From positions 372,001 through 436,000 of the forward strand of contig NZ_JACHWJ010000002.1 of NCBI RefSeq assembly GCF_014191305.1: 64,000 nt of DNA. Reading direction: 5' to 3'. Origin of the DNA: Pseudoclavibacter helvolus (GTDB lineage Bacteria; Actinomycetota; Actinomycetes; Actinomycetales; Microbacteriaceae). Below the pieces are notes generated by a model. That model was not told where the DNA came from, did no database searches, and saw nothing but the letters and a program-made list of their open reading frames with translations. The translations under genes were made by a program, and so were the position numbers. Each line of letters starts with the position of its first letter. Position 1 is the stretch's first letter. Of this stretch, positions 46,994 through 55,258 are shown piece after piece.

Positions 46994-48100
46994 CTAGCGG
47001 TGGTCTGGCTCGTGGCTCGCGACCGGTGCAGCGTCGGTGTTCTCGGCGGTCTCAGGCGTGGTGCCTTCGACGCCAGCAGCTGCGGCCTCGGGGCCGCCGG
47101 CTGCGGAGCCCACGGCGCTGGCCTCGGGCTCCCCGCCCTTGGCGCGGGTGTAGATGATGCTCGCGATCGTCGCGACGATGAGCACGCCGAAGATGAACGT
47201 GAGCGACAGCCAGATCGGGATCTCGGGGATCCAGAGGAGCGGCTCGCCGCCGTTGATGAACGGCAGCTCGTTCTCGTGGAGAGCGTGGAACATGAGCTTC
47301 ACGCCGATGAAGGCGAGGATGAACGCAAGACCAAGGTCGAGGAACACGAGGCGCTCGAGGAGCCCGCCGATGAGGAAGTACAGCTGGCGGAGGCCCATGA
47401 GCGCAAACGCGTTTGCCATGAAGACGAGGTAGGGCTCCTGCGTGATGCCGAAGATCGCAGGAATGGAGTCGAGCGCGAAGAGCAGGTCCGTGAAGCCGAG
47501 GGCCACGATGACGAGGATGAGCGGCGTCCAGACCTTCTTGCCGTTCTCGAGGATCTTCCACTTGTCACCGTCGTAGTGCTCGCTCGCGGGGATGACCTTG
47601 CGGACGAGGTTGACCCACTTGGGCATCTCGGGCTCTTCGTCCTTGAACGAATCGATGGCCTGCTTGACGGCCATGTAGAGCAGCCAGGCGGCGAAGATGT
47701 AGAAGACGGAGACCCAGGCCTCGAGGATCGCGGCACCCGCGATGATGAACGCGAAGCGCATGACGAGCGCGATGGCGATGCCGATGAGCAGCGCCTTCTG
47801 CTGCGCGATCTTCGGCACCTTAAAGCTCGTCATGATGATGAGGAAGATGAAGAGGTTGTCGACGGACAACGCCTTCTCAGTGGTGTAACCGGCGATGAAC
47901 TCGCCAGCGTGCTGCCAGTCCCACACGAGGCCGACGCCGAACATGAAGACGACGGCGAGGGCGATGTAGAAGATCGACCACCAACCGGCTTCCTTGAGGC
48001 TCGGCTCGTGGGGGGTCTTCACGTGCGTGAAGAAGTCAAAAACAAAGAAGCCGATGACCACGGCAATGGTCACCGCCCAGATCCAAATAGGAACGTCCAC
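46994..48100 (-). CDS. TerC-family integral membrane protein (manganese exporter type)
   Basis: 368 residues from GTG 48100 with GGAGG just upstream. Nine or so transmembrane helices carry the family acidic residues: TTEKALSVDNLFIF and the mirrored GFTDLLFALDSIPAIFGIT. A hydrophilic tail rich in Ala/Gly/Glu ends the protein. TerC/Alx proteins export manganese or load it onto exoenzymes. The 5' leader contains a yybP-ykoY manganese riboswitch, which supports a manganese role rather than tellurite resistance. Confidence 0.93.
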   Translation of the reverse strand: MDVPIWIWAVTIAVVIGFFVFDFFTHVKTPHEPSLKEAGWWSIFYIALAVVFMFGVGLVWDWQHAGEFIAGYTTEKALSVDNLFIFLIIMTSFKVPKIAQQKALLIGIAIALVMRFAFIIAGAAILEAWVSVFYIFAAWLLYMAVKQAIDSFKDEEPEMPKWVNLVRKVIPASEHYDGDKWKILENGKKVWTPLILVIVALGFTDLLFALDSIPAIFGITQEPYLVFMANAFALMGLRQLYFLIGGLLERLVFLDLGLAFILAFIGVKLMFHALHENELPFINGGEPLLWIPEIPIWLSLTFIFGVLIVATIASIIYTRAKGGEPEASAVGSAAGGPEAAAAGVEGTTPETAENTDAAPVASHEPDHR

Positions 48101-48133
48101 GGGTCCTCCGGAGGGGTGTGTTCGGCGAATCGG

Positions 48134-48236
48134 CCGAAGGTCTCTTCCGCCGGCAGAAACCGACCGACGCGCCCGGGTGGCCGATGACAGTCACCGTGAT
48201 GACGAGCGCGTCGCAGGAGGAATACTCCCCTTCAAC
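48134..48236 (-). promoter_or_regulatory. yybP-ykoY manganese riboswitch upstream of terC
   Basis: On the minus strand the leader has GAAGGGGAGTAT near its 5' end and AGAGACCTTCGG at its 3' end. GAAGG pairs with CCTTC to close P1. CTCGTCATCAC and GGCCACCCGGG follow in the order seen in the yybP-ykoY family. This aptamer binds Mn2+ and normally activates exporter expression when the metal is abundant. A TACGAT -10-like box lies at 48244-48249. Confidence 0.85.
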
Positions 48237-48311
48237 GAAGCTCATCGTACACCGTGGAGAGGGCCCCGCTAGGGGTGGGATCGAATCTGTGGTGTGAATC
48301 CGGGACGCGCC

Positions 48312-48878
48312 CTACGGGGTGGGGACAAGCGGGTAGCCGTTCAACAGGGTGACGACGAACTCGCCTTCGGCTCCTGGCCGCAGGATGCTGAGGGCGAGGT
48401 TGCCGATGTGCGGCGCCTGGGCGCCGAGGATCGCCGTGAGGACGAGGCGGATGACGCTGCCGTGGCAGACGATGAGCGAGTCCTCGTCCGGATGGGCGGC
48501 CGCGACCTCACTGATCGCGGCCAGCGACCGCTCGACGACAGCCGCGCGCGGTTCGACGCTCGGGTGGTCGAGTGGGCGGCGCGTGCCGTCGGGCATCCAG
48601 TACTTCTCGCCCTCGAGGACACCGAAGCTGCGCTCGATGACCCCCGGCAGCAGGGTGGGTGCGCCGAGGCTGGTTCCTTCGCCGATGATCTCGGCCGTCG
48701 CTCGCGCCCGGGAGAGTGGCGAGCTGTAGAGGCGGCTCCAACCCTGCCCGACGAGGAGCCCTGCTGCGTCGCCCGCCTGGTCGAGGCCTCTGGAGTTCAG
48801 CGGGATGTCGGTCGCTCCCTGGAGGAGTCCGGTCGCGTTCCACTCGGTTTCGCCGTGGCGGATGAGGCCGATGCGCAT
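48312..48878 (-). CDS. Histidine phosphatase family protein
   Basis: 188 residues from ATG 48878 with GGAG upstream; a longer frame to 48977 runs into the ftsY promoter and is not favoured. The catalytic motif LIRHGETEWN starts at residue 5. The proton donor region is around GVIERSFGVLEGE, and the second histidine is in IVCHGSVIRL. It resembles phosphoglycerate-mutase-like phosphatases such as CobC/GpmB; substrate unknown. It is divergent from ftsY. Confidence 0.9.
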   Translation of the reverse strand: MRIGLIRHGETEWNATGLLQGATDIPLNSRGLDQAGDAAGLLVGQGWSRLYSSPLSRARATAEIIGEGTSLGAPTLLPGVIERSFGVLEGEKYWMPDGTRRPLDHPSVEPRAAVVERSLAAISEVAAAHPDEDSLIVCHGSVIRLVLTAILGAQAPHIGNLALSILRPGAEGEFVVTLLNGYPLVPTP

Positions 48879-48977
48879 AGTGCTCCATTCGAGGTTCCAG
48901 GCCGTCGCTGCTGAAGATTCAGCGGCTGGCTGAGGGGTCAGCACCCATGGTGTCAGAGCGCTGACTACGCTTGGCAC

Positions 48978-49853
48978 ATGGCTGAACGCACTCCCTGGTC
49001 ACTGTCCGGCGCTCTGCGCGGCATGTTCGGCAGGCAGAAGATCGACGAGACGACGTGGGATGACCTCGAAGAGGCGCTGATCACAGCGGACTTCGGGCCT
49101 GATATCACCGACGAGATCGTCGAGCAGCTGCGTGACCAGGTTGCCAGGTTCCACACGGAGGACCCGAAGGACCTGAAGCGGATGCTCCGCGAGCTCATCG
49201 AGGAGCGCCTCTCGAAGTTCGACACGACCCTGAACCTGCGCGAGCGTCCGGCGGTGACGCTGGTGGTCGGCGTGAACGGGGTTGGTAAGACGACGACCAT
49301 CGGAAAGTTCGCGAACTTCCTGCGCATCAACGGCCGCACGGTGGTGGTGGCTGCGGCCGACACGTTCCGTGCCGCCGCTGTCGAGCAGCTCGCGACGTGG
49401 GCGCAGCGCGCTGGGGCCGGCATCGTCCGCCCGCAGCAGCACGGGCAGGACCCGGCGTCGGTCGCCTATCAGGCGGTGGAGATCGCGATGCGCGAGGGCC
49501 TCGAGATGGTGGTCATCGACACCGCCGGGCGTCTCCAGACGAAGAGCGGCCTCATGGACGAGCTGTCGAAGATCCGCCGCGTGGTCGAGAAGCTGGCGCC
49601 CGTCTCCGAGGTGCTCCTGGTGCTCGACGCGACGACCGGCCAGAACGGCGTCGCGCAGGCTGAGGCGTTCATCCAGCACGCCGGCGTGACGGGGCTTGTT
49701 GTCACGAAGCTCGACGGTTCGGCCAAGGGCGGGTTTGTGCTCGCCGTGCAGGAGCGCACCGGCTTGCCCATCAAGCTCATCGGCCAGGGTGAGGGCATCA
49801 ACGACCTTGCCGGCTTCACGCCGCACGTGTTCGCGGAGAAGCTTGTCGGCTGA
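48978..49853 (+). CDS. ftsY: Signal recognition particle receptor FtsY
   Basis: 291 residues. GTPase motifs are GVNGVGKTTTIGKFA, DTAGRLQTK and TKLDGSAKGG. The N domain starts almost at residue 1, so the long acidic A domain of Escherichia coli FtsY is missing. Membrane docking probably uses the N-terminal amphipathic helix (WSLSGALRGMFG). It receives ribosome-SRP complexes carrying Ffh, encoded at 58967. TACGCT sits 6 bases before the ATG, suggesting a leaderless mRNA. Confidence 0.96.
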   Translation: MAERTPWSLSGALRGMFGRQKIDETTWDDLEEALITADFGPDITDEIVEQLRDQVARFHTEDPKDLKRMLRELIEERLSKFDTTLNLRERPAVTLVVGVNGVGKTTTIGKFANFLRINGRTVVVAAADTFRAAAVEQLATWAQRAGAGIVRPQQHGQDPASVAYQAVEIAMREGLEMVVIDTAGRLQTKSGLMDELSKIRRVVEKLAPVSEVLLVLDATTGQNGVAQAEAFIQHAGVTGLVVTKLDGSAKGGFVLAVQERTGLPIKLIGQGEGINDLAGFTPHVFAEKLVG

Positions 49854-49898
49854 TATGCGCTCGCAGGCGATGGCAGACGTGCAACGAGGAGGCTGCTG

Positions 49899-50276
49899 AT
49901 GGAGACCGACGCGCGGTTCGGAGTGCTGTCTCTCGCGCTCGCGGTGGTCCTTGCCGTGGCCGGCGGAGCGCTGCTGGCCGTCGGCTCGGTGCCGGCCAGG
50001 TCTTGGCCCGTGACGGCGCTGGCGGCGGCGATCCTGCTCGGAGCGGCGGTGCTGATCTGGTCTTCGTTCGGATCGCAGCCGTGGGTCGGCGCTGTCCTGG
50101 TGCTTGTCGCAGTCGCTGCGAACATCGTGGGGAGTGCACTGCGGTGGCGGAAGCTCCCGCAGCTCACTGGGGCCAGGCTGCCTGAGTTGCTCCGTCTCGT
50201 CGTCCTGCGGCCGGACATTCTGCGCCGAATGGCGGCGGATGCGGCGCAGTTGGAGGAAGGCAAGCGTCGGAGGTAG
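49899..50276 (+). CDS. Small membrane protein, paralogue of the next gene
   Basis: 125 residues with a strong GAGGAGG site 6 bases before the ATG. Three or four hydrophobic helices (ALAVVLAVAGGALLAVGSV, ALAAAILLGAAVLIW, VGAVLVLVAVAANIVGSAL) precede a cytoplasmic tail LLRLVVLRPDILRRMAADA. It shares helix pattern, GSVP.xSWPV motif and this tail with the protein at 50341. I do not recognise a characterised family. Confidence 0.75.
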   Translation: METDARFGVLSLALAVVLAVAGGALLAVGSVPARSWPVTALAAAILLGAAVLIWSSFGSQPWVGAVLVLVAVAANIVGSALRWRKLPQLTGARLPELLRLVVLRPDILRRMAADAAQLEEGKRRR

Positions 50277-50340
50277 GGACGCTCACCGAAATGTCGGTGT
50301 CCCGGAGTAGCCTGCAGGCCACGTGCCGAGGAGGTCGCTG

Positions 50341-50736
50341 ATGATGACGGATGTGCTGTTCGTGTTCCTGGCGTACGCCCTCGCGGTTGTGCTCGCCGGG
50401 AGCGGGGGCGTCTTCTACGCGCTCGGTTCCGTGCCCATCAACTCGTGGCCCGTCAAGGTGTTTGCTCTCTCGAGTCTCATCGGAGCGGGCCTCCTCGTCT
50501 GCACGGCGTTCCCTTCGCTCACGTGGATCGGCGTCATCTACGTGCTGGTCGCCGTCGGCTCCAACGCGGTGGCGAGCGCGCTGCGCTGGAAGTCGCTTCA
50601 GCGGTTCCAGGATGTGCCGTTCCCCGAGCTGCTGCGTTTCGAGCTCCTTCGTCCGTCGATCCTCCGTCGCATGGCCGCGGATGCGGGCGGACCACCGGAT
50701 GGGGCTGTGCACCCAGAGGGCACCCGAAAAAGTTAG
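50341..50736 (+). CDS. Small membrane protein, paralogue of the preceding gene
   Basis: 131 residues from ATG 50341 with the same GAGGAGG ribosome site. Helices AYALAVVLAGSGGVFYALGSV, VFALSSLIGAGLLVCTAF and VIYVLVAVGSNAVASAL are followed by LLRFELLRPSILRRMAADA. The pair is a clear tandem duplication that has diverged. A CACCGA-AATG-TCGGTG hairpin lies between the two genes. Function unknown. Confidence 0.75.
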   Translation: MMTDVLFVFLAYALAVVLAGSGGVFYALGSVPINSWPVKVFALSSLIGAGLLVCTAFPSLTWIGVIYVLVAVGSNAVASALRWKSLQRFQDVPFPELLRFELLRPSILRRMAADAGGPPDGAVHPEGTRKS

Positions 50737-50823
50737 GCCGCTCGGTTTTCCCACGATGCGAGACAAAGCGCCGAATTTGCCCGCGTACGGAAGCAAACAC
50801 CAGAGTTGCGGGTTGCCTGACTC

Positions 50824-52188
50824 GTGAACCGCCAGCAACGCCAGATCCTCGTCATCGCGATCCTCGCCTCGTTTGTCGCCTTCCTCGACGGGTCGGTGAC
50901 CAACGTCGCCCTGCCTGCGATGGTTGCGGAGCTCGGGGGCGGGCTCGGCACGCAGCAGTGGATCGTTGACGCGTACCTCATCACGCTCGGTTCGCTCATC
51001 CTGCTCGCGGGCTCATTGTCCGACGTGTTCGGCCGCATTTCCGTGCTGCGCTTCGGTCTCATCGGCTTCGGCATCACGAGCGTCGCGATCGCGCTCTCTC
51101 CGACGCCGGAGTTCGTCATCGTCGCGCGGGCGCTGCAGGGCGTGGCCGGGGCTCTGCTCGTTCCGAGCTCGCTCGCGCTCATCATCTCCGCGTTCCGCGA
51201 CGCGGCCCAGGCGAAGGCGATCGGCGTTTGGACGGCGTGGACCGGCGCCGCGTTCCTCGCGGGCCCCTTCCTCGGCGGCCTCGCAGCCGACTACCTGACC
51301 TGGCGACTCGTCTTCGGCATCAACGTCATCCCGATCCTCGTCACCCTGTGGATGCTCACCAGGCTCGACAAGGGCGTCGACAGTAGGTCGGGAGGCCGCA
51401 TCGACATCCTTGGTGCGGTCCTCGGGTTCCTCGGACTCGGCGGGCCTGTCTTCGCGCTCATCGAGCAGGGCAACTACGGGTGGGGGAGTCCCGTGGTGTT
51501 CCTGCCGCTTGTGCTCGGTCTCCTGAGCTTCGCGGCGTTCCTCTTCTGGCAGGCGCGCGCCCCGCATCCGATGCTGCCGCTTGGGCTGTTCCGCATCCGT
51601 AATTTCTGGGCCGGCAACATCGCGACGGTGTTCATCTACGCAGCGCTCTCGCTTGGCGGCTTCGTGCTGGCGATCTACCTGCAGCAGGTCGCCGGCTTCA
51701 GCGCGACCTTCGCCGCACTGGCGACGCTCCCCACTTCGATCGCTAACGTCGCGCTCTCCTCGTGGTTCGGCTCGCTGAGCGGGCGCTTCGGCCCGCGAAT
51801 CTTCATGACGGTCGGGCCCATCCTGGCCGGTATCGGAACCCTCATGTATTCGGGGCTCGGGGCCGAGGTGAACTACTGGACTCAGGTGTTGCCTGGCGTC
51901 ATCGTCTTCTCGCTTGGACTCTCCATGACGGTCGCACCGCTGACGTCCGCCATCCTGGGGTCCGTGCCGACGACACAGTCGGGCATCGGTTCGGCCACGA
52001 ACAACGCCATCTCGCGCGTCGCCGGGCTCGTTGCGATCGCCATGATTGGCGTCATCGCCGGCGGCACCATCGACGTCGTCAGCTTCCAGCCACTCATGTT
52101 CGTCACGGCCGGCCTCCTCTTCGCTGGGGCGCTGAGCTCGTGGCTCGGCGTGCGGAACCCGAAGCCCGAGGTCGTGCCCGCGAGGTGA
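50824..52188 (+). CDS. MFS transporter, EmrB/QacA (DHA2) type
   Basis: 454 residues from GTG. Multiple transmembrane helices, about 12-14. Signatures are the N-terminal DGSVTNVALPAM (motif D1 of DHA transporters), LAGSLSDVFGR (motif A) and LQGVAGALLVPSSLALI (motif C-like). Members export drugs or metabolites using the proton gradient. The substrate cannot be predicted. The 87 bases upstream show no clear operator. Confidence 0.92.
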   Translation: MNRQQRQILVIAILASFVAFLDGSVTNVALPAMVAELGGGLGTQQWIVDAYLITLGSLILLAGSLSDVFGRISVLRFGLIGFGITSVAIALSPTPEFVIVARALQGVAGALLVPSSLALIISAFRDAAQAKAIGVWTAWTGAAFLAGPFLGGLAADYLTWRLVFGINVIPILVTLWMLTRLDKGVDSRSGGRIDILGAVLGFLGLGGPVFALIEQGNYGWGSPVVFLPLVLGLLSFAAFLFWQARAPHPMLPLGLFRIRNFWAGNIATVFIYAALSLGGFVLAIYLQQVAGFSATFAALATLPTSIANVALSSWFGSLSGRFGPRIFMTVGPILAGIGTLMYSGLGAEVNYWTQVLPGVIVFSLGLSMTVAPLTSAILGSVPTTQSGIGSATNNAISRVAGLVAIAMIGVIAGGTIDVVSFQPLMFVTAGLLFAGALSSWLGVRNPKPEVVPAR

Positions 52189-52205
52189 GGGCTGCGAGCT
52201 TGTCG

Positions 52206-52235
52206 CCGCCTCGAGGGCGAAATCGCCCTCGGCGG
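52206..52235 (+). terminator. Hairpin after the MFS gene
   Basis: CCGCC-TCGAGGGCGA and TCGCCCTC-GGCGG pair with a two-base bulge in the left arm and a short AA loop. No U-run is visible, so it is a weak or Rho-assisted terminator. Confidence 0.45.
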
Positions 52236-52275
52236 AAGGGGTGCGTCGGGGAGAGGGCGCTGGGAGGATGGGCGC

Positions 52276-53025
52276 ATGAAGATCGCGATCGCCGGGGGCA
52301 CGGGCACTGTGGGACGCCTCGTCGTTGACGCGGCGCAGGAGCGTTGGCACGAGGTTGTTGTGCTCACCCGTTCGAACGGCGTCGACGTGACGGCCGGATC
52401 GGGGATCGTCGCGGCGCTCGCGGGCGTCGACGTCGTCATCGACGTCCTCAACGTGACCACACTGAAGAAGGCCGAGGCCGTCGCCTTCTACGAGACGACG
52501 ACCGAGAACCTGCTCGACGCTGAGCGACAGGCGGGAGTTGCGCACCACGTCGCCCTTTCGATCGTCGGCATTGACACCTCGCCGTCCGGCTACTACGAGG
52601 GCAAGCTCGCGCAGGAGCGTGGCGTGAAGGCGGGCCAAGTGCCATGGACGATCCTGCGGGCGACCCAGTTCCACGAGTTCGCACCGCAGATGTTCGGCAC
52701 ACTCCGCCAGGGGCCGGTCATGCCCATCCCCATCATGGCGACGCAGCCGGTTGCAGCTCGCGAAGTCGCGGAGATGCTCGTGGGGATCGCCGAAGCCTCA
52801 CCGCGGCGCGCGACGCTCCAGCTCGCGGGGCCCGCCCCAGAGCGCCTCGTCGACATGGTCCGCAGCGACGGCCGTGCGACCGGAGTGAAGGTGCTCTACG
52901 TGCCGCTGAATCTGCCGGGCGCATCCATGGTCGCGATGCGAGACGGGACGCTCCTGCCGAAGGGCGAGTACCGAAAGGGTCGCGAGAGCTACGCGCAGTG
53001 GCTCGAACGCGTCACGTCGCGCTGA
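52276..53025 (+). CDS. NmrA-like NAD(P)-binding protein
   Basis: 249 residues. The N-terminal Rossmann motif is MKIAIAGGTGTVGRLVVDAA. The rest (YYEGKLAQERGV, WTILRATQFHEF) matches the atypical short-chain dehydrogenase/NmrA group, several of which sense NAD(P) redox state rather than catalyse. GAGGAT lies 6 bases before the ATG. The 3' end overlaps the convergent gene by 14 bases. Confidence 0.88.
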   Translation: MKIAIAGGTGTVGRLVVDAAQERWHEVVVLTRSNGVDVTAGSGIVAALAGVDVVIDVLNVTTLKKAEAVAFYETTTENLLDAERQAGVAHHVALSIVGIDTSPSGYYEGKLAQERGVKAGQVPWTILRATQFHEFAPQMFGTLRQGPVMPIPIMATQPVAAREVAEMLVGIAEASPRRATLQLAGPAPERLVDMVRSDGRATGVKVLYVPLNLPGASMVAMRDGTLLPKGEYRKGRESYAQWLERVTSR

Positions 53026-54193
53026 GGGTGAACTCGAGCAGGGTGTCGTCTCCATCGCGCGGAGAGCCCCGCCCGTCCGTGTTGTTCGTCAGCACCAGCA
53101 GCTTGCCGGCTGAAGTGACGACGGTGTCGCGGAGCCTGCCGAACTCGTCGACGTAGAGCGCCTCGGCGCTCGCCTCGGAGGCCTGCGGAATCGCGATCTT
53201 CCAGAGGCGCTCGCCGCCGAGGCCCGCCATGAACAGCGTGTCTCGCGAGTAGGCGAGGCCGCTCGGGCTGGCCTCGTCGGTCGGCCACTGCAGCACGGGA
53301 TTGAGGAACGAGGGGTCGTTGCCCTGGCCTTCTACGGCTGGCCAGCCGTAGTTGCCGCCAGCCTCGATCTTGTTGAGCTCGTCCCACGTGTTCTGCCCGA
53401 ATTCGCTTGCCCACAGGGCCCCAGCCCCGTCGAATGCGAGTCCCTGCGGGTTGCGGTGGCCCATCGAGTAGACCAAGTTGCCGAACGGGTTGTCCGCGAC
53501 GGGGGATCCGTCGAGCTGCATGCGCAGGATCTTGCCGTTGAGTGAGTCCTGGTCTTGCGCGAGGCCGGTCTGGGAGGCGTCGCCCGTCGCTGCGTACAGG
53601 TAGCCGTCGGGCCCTATCGCGAGCCTGCCTCCGTTGTGGTTGCCCGCCTTCGCGATGCCATCGACGATCACCTCCGGCTCGCCGACGCCGATCCCACCCT
53701 CCCAAGTGACGGGGAAGCGCACGATGCGGTTGTCAGAGGCCGCCGTGTAGAAGGCGTACAGCCACTGTTCGTCGTCGTCGCTTGTGCCTGCGAGCGCGAG
53801 GCCGAGGAGCCCGCCCTCGCCACCGGGCGCGACGTCCGCAACCGTCGTCACGACTCGGTTCGGGTTGGAGCCGTCGGCGGAGACCTGGACGATCTGGCCG
53901 GAGTCGCGCTCGCTCACGAGGTAGTCGCCCGTCTCGAGCTCAACCATCGACCAGGGCGCCTGCAGCCCGGTTGTCACGACGCGTGGATCACCGCTCGGCG
54001 TGACGGGTCCGGCTTCCTCGGCGGCCGGCGACGAGGCCTCGGGGGGAGCTGATGCCGGAGTCGCGGATGCTTGAGGTGCGGTGTTCTGGCTTGTCGAACT
54101 CGGCGCGGATGGCGAGGCGCTTGGCGTGCATCCGGCGAGGGTGAGGGCTGTGACGGCGGCGAGGGCAATGAGGGGAGCGGTGCGCTTGGTCAT
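53012..54193 (-). CDS. PQQ-dependent sugar dehydrogenase-like lipoprotein
   Basis: 393 residues from ATG 54193. A lipoprotein signal ends TLAGC with Cys22 lipidated, followed by a Ser/Ala/Pro linker. The glucose/sorbosone dehydrogenase beta-propeller begins TGLQAPWSMVEL. Family motifs GGEGGLLGLAL, GNHNGGRLAIGPDGYLY and HRNPQGLAFD contain residues that bind PQQ and calcium in soluble glucose dehydrogenase. Whether this cell makes PQQ is not shown here; many actinobacterial members act without known substrate. The mobile element at 54301 lies just upstream of its start. Confidence 0.9.
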   Translation of the reverse strand: MTKRTAPLIALAAVTALTLAGCTPSASPSAPSSTSQNTAPQASATPASAPPEASSPAAEEAGPVTPSGDPRVVTTGLQAPWSMVELETGDYLVSERDSGQIVQVSADGSNPNRVVTTVADVAPGGEGGLLGLALAGTSDDDEQWLYAFYTAASDNRIVRFPVTWEGGIGVGEPEVIVDGIAKAGNHNGGRLAIGPDGYLYAATGDASQTGLAQDQDSLNGKILRMQLDGSPVADNPFGNLVYSMGHRNPQGLAFDGAGALWASEFGQNTWDELNKIEAGGNYGWPAVEGQGNDPSFLNPVLQWPTDEASPSGLAYSRDTLFMAGLGGERLWKIAIPQASEASAEALYVDEFGRLRDTVVTSAGKLLVLTNNTDGRGSPRDGDDTLLEFTLSAT

Positions 54194-54295
54194 GGTGGCG
54201 GCCAATCGGTCGACGGCGGATGCGACCAGTCAAGCCGAGCAGCCTGTACTGGTGCTCCGTGTCGCGCGCGCTGGCTCGTCGGCCGCGAGGGCGCC

Positions 54296-55258
54296 CTAGC
54301 TGTAGTTCCCCGACACGTTGTGAACGCGAGCCGCAGGGACCGCCCCGCCGATTCCCGAGTGGGGGCGGTGATGGTTGTAGTGGTGCAGCCAGCGCGGGTA
54401 GTCCACCGCGCGAGCTTCGTCGGAGTCGTAGGCGGCCGCGTAGGCCCACTCAGCCGCGAGTGTCCGATTGAATCGCTCGACCTTTCCGTTTGTCTGTGGC
54501 CGGTATGGACGGGTGCGGCGATGCTTGATCTCGCCAAGCGCCGTCGCGAAAGCACTTGACCGGTAGCAGGAGCCGTTATCTGTCATCACCGCTGTGACCT
54601 GGATGCCCGCGCGCTCGAAGAACACTCGAGCCCGCGGCCAGAACGCTGCGGCTGTTTCTTTGCGCTCATCGCTGAGGATCTCGGAATAGGCCAGCCGCGA
54701 ATGGTCATCGACGGCATGGTGGAGGTAGGCATAGCCCCGTCCCTGCTTCTTGTTGTTCCGCGCGCCGGCCTTTCGGCCGAGCACGCGATGGCCTCCGCCG
54801 TCAGGGATGCGTCCGAGCTTCTTGATGTCGATGTGGACGAGTTCACCGGGAGCTGACTTCTCGTAGCGAATTGGCTTCGCCGCGCGGACTGGGAGGCCGG
54901 TGGCTTGGTCGAGGTGCGCCAACAGCGGCATCCGATAACGGTTCAGCACCCGTACGACTGTGGAGCGCGGGATACCAAGGTGGTAGCCGATTCGATGTGG
55001 ACCCCAGCGCCTGTTGGCACGAAGCGAGATGATCCGTCGTTCCGTATGTGTGTCTGCGCGTTGAGGCATCCTGTGCGGGCGTGAGCTGAGATCGGTGAGC
55101 GGCAGGCCGGCTCGGTGACGCCGCACCCATTTCGAGACCGTCGCAGGTGAGCATTGGAACCGGTCGGCGGCTCGCCGGAGCGGCCATCCGTGTTCGACGA
55201 CCAAGGCCACGAGCCGTCGCCTACCTTCGGCCGTGAGGGGTGCGTTCGCGTGTGTCAC
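54296..55258 (-). CDS. IS481-family transposase
   Basis: 320 residues from GTG (VTHANAPLT, the usual IS481 opening). An N-terminal helix-turn-helix (LRRAADRFQCSPATVSKWVRRH) is followed by a DDE integrase core: HIDIKKLGRI, MTDNGSCYRS, and the late glutamate in QTNGKVERFNRTL. The last codons lie inside the terminal repeat (VHNVSGNY). The TAG stop is made by the duplicated target. The start overlaps the DUF1697 stop by 4 bases (GTGA), so transposase translation is coupled to the passenger operon. Full length; no frameshift. Confidence 0.95.
   Translation of the reverse strand: MTHANAPLTAEGRRRLVALVVEHGWPLRRAADRFQCSPATVSKWVRRHRAGLPLTDLSSRPHRMPQRADTHTERRIISLRANRRWGPHRIGYHLGIPRSTVVRVLNRYRMPLLAHLDQATGLPVRAAKPIRYEKSAPGELVHIDIKKLGRIPDGGGHRVLGRKAGARNNKKQGRGYAYLHHAVDDHSRLAYSEILSDERKETAAAFWPRARVFFERAGIQVTAVMTDNGSCYRSSAFATALGEIKHRRTRPYRPQTNGKVERFNRTLAAEWAYAAAYDSDEARAVDYPRWLHHYNHHRPHSGIGGAVPAARVHNVSGNYS
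54301..54325 (+). repeat. Left terminal inverted repeat of the IS481-type transposon
   Basis: 25 bp starting TGTAGTTCCCCG, identical in inverted orientation to 58070-58094. It also encodes the C-terminus of the transposase on the minus strand. Confidence 0.93.

Noticed and set aside
46994-48100. Tellurite resistance role for TerC
   Set aside because: The manganese riboswitch in the leader and the lack of other ter genes favour manganese export.
47000-48187. 395-codon plus-strand frame opposite terC
   Set aside because: It is antisense to a clear membrane protein; the charged Glu/Asp/Arg-rich translation is the usual mirror of hydrophobic codons.
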